This document shows, piece after piece, positions 9,331 through 15,499 of a stretch of DNA of 64,000 nt (the stretch's first letter is position 1; each line of letters begins with the position of its first letter). This DNA is from Sphingobacteriaceae bacterium GW460-11-11-14-LB5. Lineage in GTDB: Bacteria > Bacteroidota > Bacteroidia > Sphingobacteriales > Sphingobacteriaceae. The position numbers and the translations under genes were made by a program. The notes beneath the pieces were generated by a model. It made no database searches. It saw nothing but the letters and a program-made list of their open reading frames with translations, and was not told where the DNA came from. The stretch is taken from contig CP021237.1 in the NCBI GenBank assembly GCA_002151545.1, positions 4,402,001 through 4,466,000 on the forward strand. Reading direction: 5' to 3'.

Positions 9331-9705
9331 TTAGTTTTTTAAATTGTATTGATTAAATACCGAATTTGCAGTGATAATAATTTGATCTAAACTTTGTTTA
9401 TCAAAAAAGTTTCTGTTCAACATATCAACCATATAAGTTAATTTATTGATATCAGTTGCCCGCATGGTAAACTGAAAACTTTTCATACCATCTTTTATGG
9501 CTTGCTGAACGTAATTACGTACAACTAAAAAAGATTTTCTGAATGCGTATTCGCCATCTAACTTGCCTTTAACAGGCTTCTGTCCGTCAAGATTGCTATA
9601 CTCATTTTGCATTCTCTGGTACATGTCTGCGTTGATTCCTTGATTTTTTAGAATCCCCTTGTAGTAGATTTTATTAAGTAAATACTCGTATTCGTTGTGT
9701 TTCAT
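9331..9705 (-). CDS. Hypothetical protein, 124 aa
   Basis: Not recognised. Soluble, charged, mostly helical-looking, no Cys, no signal peptide or membrane segment. The central part (EYAFRKSFLVVRNYVQQAIKD) looks amphipathic. It lies 21 bases upstream of the HsdR_N-like gene on the same strand, so co-transcription is likely, and the pair may act together on nucleic acid. That link is inference from spacing alone. Confidence 0.7.
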   Translation of the reverse strand: MKHNEYEYLLNKIYYKGILKNQGINADMYQRMQNEYSNLDGQKPVKGKLDGEYAFRKSFLVVRNYVQQAIKDGMKSFQFTMRATDINKLTYMVDMLNRNFFDKQSLDQIIITANSVFNQYNLKN

Positions 9706-10086
9706 GTGGAGGCTTGGTAGATGTAGGGGGAATATTTCTTTGCTTTTCGGTAATTTTATCTTTTTTAGTTTTTAATAATCTTTAACCCAGTATTGTATGG
9801 CCTGTTTTTAATTTTATTATCTACAGGCTACACAAGATTGGGCAGGCAGATGTTTTTCACAACTAGTAGTTTTCACTGCTAACTGTTTTTGTTTTTGGCA
9901 AACAGTATAAAGATTATAAAAAGAAGGGATTCGGATAATTTTTTTACATCAACTACCCAGAATATTACACGAAACCCAGGTTTTTTTTAGACGAAACCCT
10001 GGATAAGTTTTTTAGTGCTATTGTTAATTCAATTCATTTTTATTTAACTTGCATTCAAATCAAATAAAACAAACATATTTATACTC
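9706..10086. other. 381-bp intergenic region between divergent genes
   Basis: AT-rich with homopolymer T runs. No reading frame over about 15 codons was found on either strand. It contains the 22-bp-spaced direct repeats at 9969-10002 and a weak promoter candidate for the LytTR regulator (TTG at 10021, 21-base spacer, TAACTTG at 10045). Nothing else was recognised. Confidence 0.6.
9969..10002 (+). promoter_or_regulatory. Candidate LytTR direct-repeat operator upstream of the regulator gene
   Basis: ACGAAACCCAGG (9969-9980) and ACGAAACCCTGG (9991-10002) differ at one base and start 22 bp apart, two helical turns. LytTR-domain regulators such as AgrA bind paired ~9-bp direct repeats separated by 12-13 bp with a GTT core; the reverse complement here gives GGGTTTCGT. 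The pair lies 85 bases before the LytTR gene. A similar pair occurs at 11067-11097. Relative to the gene it serves, its orientation is opposite to that second pair, which lowers confidence. Confidence 0.5.
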
Positions 10087-10830
10087 ATGAATCTAAAATG
10101 CGTTGTTATAGACGACGAGCAACATGCAATTGAAGTATTAACTGACCACATTGCGGAAATGCCTGGTTTAACAGTTTTTAAAACCTTTACCAGCCCTGTC
10201 CAGGCACTTACAGAGATAAGTATCGAGGACGAAATTGATTTATTGTTTATGGATATTGATATGCCAGGGATCAATGGATTGGAGCTGGCTAAAAATATCA
10301 GAGAAAAAGCAAAATATTTGATTTTTACTACTGCGCATCCTGATTATGCCTTGCAAGCATTTGATGTACAATCAGATCAGTACTTATTAAAACCTATTTC
10401 CTTTGCAAAATTTGCATTAGGTATTGACAGGATTTTAAAAAAGGAAGCAAATAATACCAAAGTGAGCACGAAAGAAGCTGATCAGGTAGCGGCACTTTAT
10501 ATTAAAGGCGACCATAAATATGCTTTTTCTAACATCGCTATTGATGAAATACTTTACATCAAAGCGCTACAGAATTATATACAGATTATTACTAAATCTG
10601 AAACCCACACTACCTACCTTACCCTGAAGGAAATTGAAAAGGCCTTAGAAAACCACGCATTTATCCGTGTTAATAAATCGAACATTGTTGCTAAAGCGGC
10701 AATTAAAAAAGTAGATGGAAATATAATCCGTTTGGTAAATAACGAGATGATCCAAATTGGCGAAGGTTATAAAGAAGCTTTCTTCGCCTATGTACAGAGC
10801 AGTTTGTTAAAATCTAATCGAAATCAATAA
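10087..10830 (+). CDS. LytTR-family DNA-binding response regulator
   Basis: 247-residue two-component regulator. Residues 1-120 form a receiver with CVVIDDEQHAIEVL, phosphoacceptor Asp56 in LLFMDIDMPGING, and the Lys in YLLKPISFAKF. Residues ~140-245 form a LytTR DNA-binding domain, with ILYIKALQNYIQIIT, TLKEIEKAL and FIRVNKSNIVAKAAI as the typical strands. The cognate kinase is almost certainly the LytS-type protein at 11123-12238, separated only by the oppositely oriented 47-codon peptide gene. Paired AAACCC repeats upstream suggest autoregulation (inference). Confidence 0.93.
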   Translation: MNLKCVVIDDEQHAIEVLTDHIAEMPGLTVFKTFTSPVQALTEISIEDEIDLLFMDIDMPGINGLELAKNIREKAKYLIFTTAHPDYALQAFDVQSDQYLLKPISFAKFALGIDRILKKEANNTKVSTKEADQVAALYIKGDHKYAFSNIAIDEILYIKALQNYIQIITKSETHTTYLTLKEIEKALENHAFIRVNKSNIVAKAAIKKVDGNIIRLVNNEMIQIGEGYKEAFFAYVQSSLLKSNRNQ

Positions 10831-10834
10831 ACTA

Positions 10835-10978
10835 CTAAAGGTCTACGATCCAGCTAGTCATTACTACTGTGTGGCTTTGGTCACCTGTAGGTGTAGTTGA
10901 ATAATTATTTTGAGCTTTGATGTTTTTATAAACGAAAACAGTTTTTTTAGCTAGTTTAGTTGTGTTTTGAGCTTTCAT
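10835..10978 (-). CDS. Candidate RiPP precursor peptide (class I lanthipeptide-like leader), 47 aa
   Basis: A 47-codon frame from ATG 10976-10978 to TAG 10835-10837, checked codon by codon. N-terminal half: MKAQNTTKLAKKTVFVYKN, a basic leader of the general KL-x-KKTV kind seen in Bacteroidota class I lanthipeptide precursors (from memory, not searched). C-terminal half: YSTTPTGDQSHTVVMTSW then IVDL, with eight Ser/Thr in the last 21 residues and no Cys anywhere. It is the only frame of note in the 292-bp gap and has a well-placed promoter (11039-11069). It sits between a LytTR regulator and a LytS kinase, 1.3 kb from the 3' end of a LanB dehydratase gene. Without Cys, lanthionine rings cannot form within the peptide; dehydrated residues or another modification would be expected. 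The alternative is an unmodified signal peptide for the kinase, or a chance ORF. Confidence 0.6.
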   Translation of the reverse strand: MKAQNTTKLAKKTVFVYKNIKAQNNYSTTPTGDQSHTVVMTSWIVDL

Positions 10979-10988
10979 GATATTTATA
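10907..10988 (-). repeat. Duplicated ~24-bp segment spanning the peptide start and its interior
   Basis: TTTTGAGCTTT followed by CATG (10965-10979) and by GATG (10908-10922) on the plus strand, with TATAAA-containing flanks in both. In protein terms KAQN occurs at residues 2-5 and 21-24, both preceded by related TATAAA-x-ATC/CAT sequence, 57 bp apart. This looks like a small internal duplication of the initiation region into the coding frame. Confidence 0.5.
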
Positions 10989-11038
10989 TTTTAATGTGAT
11001 TATTTATTGTTGTTATTAATTTCTGTAAAGATGCGGCG

Positions 11039-11069
11039 CAAAATTAACCTCAACTACTTTTTTACACAA
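11039..11069 (-). promoter_or_regulatory. Promoter for the 47-codon peptide gene
   Basis: Read on the minus strand: GTTTTG with TTG at 11067-11069, a 20-base spacer, then TAATTTTG at 11039-11046. This fits the Bacteroidota primary sigma consensus (TTG, 19-21 bases, TAnnTTTG) exactly at the -7 element. It leaves a 5' leader of roughly 55 bases before the ATG at 10978. Confidence 0.65.
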
Positions 11070-11097
11070 AACCCCAATTTTAGGAGATAAAAACCCT
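11067..11097 (-). promoter_or_regulatory. Candidate LytTR direct-repeat operator between peptide and kinase genes
   Basis: On the minus strand GGGGTTTTG (11067-11075) and AGGGTTTTT (11089-11097) have their GGG-TTT cores in register 22 bp apart. The proximal copy contains the -33 TTTTG of the peptide promoter, the position expected for an activator that recruits polymerase. The pair is also 25 bases upstream of the divergent histidine kinase start. It resembles the pair at 9969-10002. Confidence 0.5.
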
Positions 11098-11122
11098 ATT
11101 TCAATAGATTTAAAGCGAAAAA

Positions 11123-12238
11123 ATGACTTTTTCAATCCTCAAAACATTATATAAAAAATACAAACTCCACCTACTTATCTGGAGTATTTACATCATATAT
11201 GAAGTATTTATTTTAGGTTATGCATCTAAACAGTTCAAACCACCAGGCATTTATCTTCTTATATATTTAACTAATATTTCTACTTTTTATCTTCATACAT
11301 TTTTGCTCAAGAAAGTATTAAGTAAAAAAAATACCACACTCAGAATTGTAAACATTCTATTACTGATTGCTGCTATGTTAGTAACCTACATCGCAGCAAG
11401 TTATGTACTCCTTTTATTATTTCAAAAAATCGGGGTCATAGAATTCAACATGGCGAATTTTGTCCCTCGTGATTTCATACTTTCCTGCATGTATAGATCC
11501 TTATACTTTATCGGCTTTGCAACGGGTTATGTTTATCTAATCAAATCATTTCAAGATCAGAAGAAAGTAGAAGCCTTAGAACGACAAAACCTGGTTACCC
11601 AGATAGAGAAACAGGCTTTAGAGAATGATCTGGTTCAATCGCAAAACAATTATCTCCGCAGTCAGATCAACCCACACTTTCTTTTTAATACTTTAAACTT
11701 TATTTATAACGACGCCCGCAAAAAGGCACCCATGGCGGCAGATGCAATTATGAATCTGGCCGAAATGATGCGTTATGCACTAAAACGTCCTGAAGCATCA
11801 GAGATGGTTCCACTAAGTGAAGAAATTGAGCAAATTGAACACCTGATCAATCTCCATAAACTCCGAACGGCAAACACCATTAACCTGGAACTTGAAGTAA
11901 CGGGCGATATGTTCGGATTAAGGTTTCCACCACTGATCTTATTAACTTTGGTAGAAAACATCTTTAAGCACGGAAATGTTTCGCACTCTACTCAACCTGC
12001 CCTGATTAAAATTGCTTACGAAAAAGATAGTCTAAATATCAGCACCATCAACATGATTAATGATAATAAAGGCAAACAGACCGAAAGCCATCATGTTGGA
12101 ATTGACAATATTGGCAAGCGACTGAGTAATTTTTATGGCAATGATTATATCTTCAGGTATTACAAAGATCCCCTTAACCGTTATATTACCGAAATAGAGG
12201 TAACTGTAGTCAACCCGCTGGCCAGGTTAAACCGTTAA
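11123..12238 (+). CDS. LytS/YehU-type sensor histidine kinase
   Basis: 371-residue membrane sensor. Four hydrophobic helices at about 12-32, 43-62, 75-100 and 118-141, with almost no periplasmic loop. A coiled coil follows (~142-175). The His_kinase domain (PF06580 type) has phospho-acceptor His185 in SQINPHFLFNTLN. The C-terminal HATPase part has TLVENIFKHG and a GIDNIGKRL motif. It pairs with the LytTR regulator at 10087. A poly-helical sensor without an extracellular domain resembles kinases that detect small membrane-active or peptide signals (inference). Its stop codon overlaps the LanB stop by 4 bp in a tail-to-tail TTAA. Confidence 0.92.
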   Translation: MTFSILKTLYKKYKLHLLIWSIYIIYEVFILGYASKQFKPPGIYLLIYLTNISTFYLHTFLLKKVLSKKNTTLRIVNILLLIAAMLVTYIAASYVLLLLFQKIGVIEFNMANFVPRDFILSCMYRSLYFIGFATGYVYLIKSFQDQKKVEALERQNLVTQIEKQALENDLVQSQNNYLRSQINPHFLFNTLNFIYNDARKKAPMAADAIMNLAEMMRYALKRPEASEMVPLSEEIEQIEHLINLHKLRTANTINLELEVTGDMFGLRFPPLILLTLVENIFKHGNVSHSTQPALIKIAYEKDSLNISTINMINDNKGKQTESHHVGIDNIGKRLSNFYGNDYIFRYYKDPLNRYITEIEVTVVNPLARLNR

Positions 12239-15033
12239 ACTTTCATTGCATTTTGACGCTGAATATCTTTTAGCAGAAAATAGTACATGACCATTTCATG
12301 TGTTCGCTGGTCTTTGCTGAAAAGTCTGTTGACGTGCATATGCATTAAATCGGTTAATAGCTTTAGTGCATTTTCGGGCGCACATTGTTTAAGAATGCTG
12401 ATAAACGAATCTGAAAATATGCCAAAGCCCTGCTCCTGCTCTGCTGTTAATGCTGTCCATTCTGTTTTACGAAACTCCTGATAGTGGTTGTTTAACTGCT
12501 TAAAATCAGCGGCATCTAACCGGTGTTCCTCATTAAAGTTATCAGACATTAACTTCACTATTTTATGGATAGCCAGCTTATCCAGAATGTTGGATTCGAT
12601 AATCTTTGAGACCAAAAGGCTACACCCTTTATATTTGTTAAAATCATCAGCCTGGGTTGCTACAAGTGATAATACAAATTCGCTGTCCAGCTCAAAATGC
12701 TGCTCAACATCTTCAATCATATTATGACCATAACGCTCTAACTCACGCTTATAGGTTTTAATCTGCACATCGGATACCAGTCCTGAATTTATGAACAATT
12801 CCAGATCATCCATAAATTTTGAGGTTAACAGCTGCCCATCCATAGGATCGTTTAGCTGAACCCTAAACCTGATGTGGTTTCCATTTTCATTGTAGCGGAT
12901 AAAAAACCATGATTTGATCTGACCTGTATGATGGCTGAGGAAGGGTGCAATTACTTCTGTCAAAATCTGATCACTGCGCTGCTGGTGGCAATAAATTTCG
13001 AAATACAGCCATTCTTTGCCTGGCAGGAAAAATCGCGTTACCCCTGCGTTTGCAGCAGTTTTAGTTAAACCACGATAAACCTGTTCGCCATGCCCTATAC
13101 TTAAAACAAACTGAGCAAAATAGGGTTTGGCTGCTTCATCAACCACGATACTGTTTTGAGGCAGCAATGTTTCTTCAATGTAAGTACCGCCATGTTTTTG
13201 CACATATTGCAGAAAAGCATTTAAATCATCGTCGTTTTGCAAAGCAAAGCATAGAGTTTGATCGGATATACCTGCTTTGAAATATTCACTAACACCTAAA
13301 CTGCTCAGGTATGCTCTACAATCGGTAATGGATAGCCACTTTTGATCTGGTCCTAAGAGGGCTTCTTTTTTAATTTTCCATTTATTACTGCTTAAAACTA
13401 TATTTTGATATTGTAACCTTGGATAATAATCCAGATCAGGGAAAACAGTATCAAGTGAAAAGGAAAGATTTGTTTGTAAACCCTGATGTTGCAAATCGCA
13501 CAGTAACCTAAATACAGAAAGATCTGAACGGGTATAGTTATAGGCTGAAGCCATTCTCGGCACCAACCGTTTATTGAAATGTTTAGATCGAAGAATAATC
13601 TCTGTGCCCCGAACTGAAATCTGTATATCATTTAAGGCAAGTGGCGATGCTGAGGTATCGAAATTTAAGATTGATAATTGATGTCCATAAATCAGTTTGC
13701 GCCGGTTTACATTATCTACATTGGCTTCTACAATGTAGGCCACATCAAAAAATAACACCTCGGGGTTTGCCTGTTGTTCTGCAGCTGCAATATTTTGGGC
13801 GTACTGTGCTACCTCATCGGCAGCCATTGTAAACCTTCCGCTTAAGGCATTCGATGTTGCTCCCCCAATCTGTTCGATAAAAATCAAATCGTCGTGAACA
13901 GCCATTACCATGCTGAATGAATTGGGTAGCGATACTAATTTATCATTGGGCTTTAAGGCCAGTTTGTTCAGATAAACAGTTTTATCTTTTTCGAAGTTTT
14001 GCGCGGTCAGGTATGTTCTTAATGCCGTTTTAATATTTTCGCTTTCCGCTTTTTTCGGCGGCTTATTATTGAAACGCGTGATAAACTCGCTGTTTTCACC
14101 GGCCTGTTCCAGCTCATCATAACCTACCCCCATTTCGGGATCTAGTGCCAATAAAAGCGGTACTTCCTGATCTTCGAATTTCTTTTTAAACCTGAGCTGA
14201 AACTGACTCAGCGCATCACGATCTTTAGCAGGCATTATACCATGGAGCATATTGATCAGACCTGGAATAGCCTGAAACAACCGTTCATTAATGCCACCCG
14301 ACAAAACATTACGCTGCGCGATAAGATATTTTGGCAACTCGGCTGTAGCAGTGAGGCCTAAACGTTCAAAATAATCATCACCTATAATATTAGGATCGTA
14401 GTTGGTAAAAACAAGCTGTAAATCGTGCATATCCTGCAGCAAAGCGAATAGGTTTTCGGTTTCAGCCTCATTTAAATTTATGTGTTTTACCAGATCGTTA
14501 AGCCTAACCGGTGTTAAGCAGGCCGCTAATATTTGTATTACAAAGTCATCCTGATCTAACTCGGCCAGTTCGAAAACACCATCTGTACAGGCGATATAAC
14601 GAATACTGTTGGGCGTTAAATAATAACTAGTATTACTAAACAGGAGACAGTTTTTTTGCAGCAGTTCTGCAAATGGCAATTGAATATTATTCTTATATGG
14701 CCAATCAACCAGTTCGCGGAGCTTTTGGGTTTCTTCTATTACTATTCTGCTTTCAGATGGCTTAATGGCATCGTTTAATAAACTAAAACCTGCAAAAGTG
14801 CCGTAAGGGGTTGACCGGAATTTCGCACGGTTAAAATATTTCCAGATGGTAAAATAAACCTTAGGTGGAAGATCTTTAAGTTCGTTTGCTTTTACTTCTT
14901 TTATGGTTTCGTAAAAAGCTGCCGAAGATACGGATATGGCCAGTTTTAATTCCTCCCAACAATCTACCAGTTCGGATTGATATGAAAATTTAGGTGTTCT
15001 AAAAATTACAGTTGGTTGGATATTAAGCTTCAT
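12235..15033 (-). CDS. Full-length lantibiotic dehydratase (LanB) with SpaB_C domain
   Basis: 932 residues, close to NisB length. The N-terminal ~640 residues match the glutamylation part of class I dehydratases (opening FRTPKFSYQ, then KYFNRAKFRSTPYGTFAGFSL). The C-terminal ~280 residues match the elimination / thiopeptide-type SpaB_C domain (KEWLYFEIYCHQQRSDQIL, SWFFIRYNENGNHIRFRVQL). Both halves are present in one chain, so Ser/Thr dehydration through tRNA-Glu-dependent glutamylation and elimination is plausible. No LanC cyclase, protease or exporter is seen nearby. The nearest candidate substrate is the Cys-free peptide at 10835-10978. The gene converges on the sensor kinase, and a tandem repeat lies just upstream of its start. 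Confidence 0.9.
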   Translation of the reverse strand: MKLNIQPTVIFRTPKFSYQSELVDCWEELKLAISVSSAAFYETIKEVKANELKDLPPKVYFTIWKYFNRAKFRSTPYGTFAGFSLLNDAIKPSESRIVIEETQKLRELVDWPYKNNIQLPFAELLQKNCLLFSNTSYYLTPNSIRYIACTDGVFELAELDQDDFVIQILAACLTPVRLNDLVKHINLNEAETENLFALLQDMHDLQLVFTNYDPNIIGDDYFERLGLTATAELPKYLIAQRNVLSGGINERLFQAIPGLINMLHGIMPAKDRDALSQFQLRFKKKFEDQEVPLLLALDPEMGVGYDELEQAGENSEFITRFNNKPPKKAESENIKTALRTYLTAQNFEKDKTVYLNKLALKPNDKLVSLPNSFSMVMAVHDDLIFIEQIGGATSNALSGRFTMAADEVAQYAQNIAAAEQQANPEVLFFDVAYIVEANVDNVNRRKLIYGHQLSILNFDTSASPLALNDIQISVRGTEIILRSKHFNKRLVPRMASAYNYTRSDLSVFRLLCDLQHQGLQTNLSFSLDTVFPDLDYYPRLQYQNIVLSSNKWKIKKEALLGPDQKWLSITDCRAYLSSLGVSEYFKAGISDQTLCFALQNDDDLNAFLQYVQKHGGTYIEETLLPQNSIVVDEAAKPYFAQFVLSIGHGEQVYRGLTKTAANAGVTRFFLPGKEWLYFEIYCHQQRSDQILTEVIAPFLSHHTGQIKSWFFIRYNENGNHIRFRVQLNDPMDGQLLTSKFMDDLELFINSGLVSDVQIKTYKRELERYGHNMIEDVEQHFELDSEFVLSLVATQADDFNKYKGCSLLVSKIIESNILDKLAIHKIVKLMSDNFNEEHRLDAADFKQLNNHYQEFRKTEWTALTAEQEQGFGIFSDSFISILKQCAPENALKLLTDLMHMHVNRLFSKDQRTHEMVMYYFLLKDIQRQNAMKV

Positions 15034-15063
15034 TGAATTTAAATGTCAGGGGAAAATTACAAA

Positions 15064-15436
15064 GATTAATTTAGATTATCAGTTTTCAGTGGGCAGTTTT
15101 CCGTTCACAAATTAGTTTCCGGTTCTGCGTTTATCACCTAAAATCAGCGGGATTACAAATCCGGAACTGCAATGATTAATTTAGATTATCAGTTTTCAGT
15201 TGGCAGTTTTCAGTTCACAAATCAGTTTCCGGTTCTGCGTTTATCATCTAAAATCAGCGGGAATACAAATCCGGACCAGCAATGATTAATTTAGATTATC
15301 AGTTTTCAGTTGGCAGTTTTCAGTTTACAAATCAGCGGGAATACAAATCCGGACCAGCAATGATTAATTTAGATTATCAGTTTTCAGTTGGCAGTTTTCA
15401 GTTTACAAATCAGCGGGAATACAAATCCGGACCAGC
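15064..15436. repeat. Four-copy tandem repeat upstream of lanB (110, 110, 78, 75 bp)
   Basis: Units begin at 15064, 15174, 15284 and 15362 with GATTAATTTAGATTATCAG. The first two are 110 bp. The last two lack a 32-bp internal block (TTTCCGGTTCTGCG and following), removed between two AATCAG copies. Units 2 to 4 are nearly identical. No reading frame of note runs through it. It occupies most of the 466-bp gap between lanB and the PorE-like gene. Confidence 0.9.
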
Positions 15437-15444
15437 TTAATTAA

Positions 15445-15479
15445 AACAAAAAAGCCATCTTCTTTTTAGGAAGATGGCT
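15445..15479 (-). terminator. Rho-independent terminator of the T9SS operon
   Basis: AGCCATCTTC/GAAGATGGCT stem on the minus strand followed by a T run, 21 bases past the stop of the PorE-like gene. Confidence 0.9.
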
Positions 15480-15499
15480 CACCGGGATGTGATTATATT

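Noticed and set aside
9706-9968. Second precursor peptide gene near the 9969 repeats
   Set aside because: No ATG frame beyond about 11 codons on either strand.
15064-15436. CRISPR array
   Set aside because: Units are contiguous 75-110-bp tandem copies without unique spacers and there are no cas genes.
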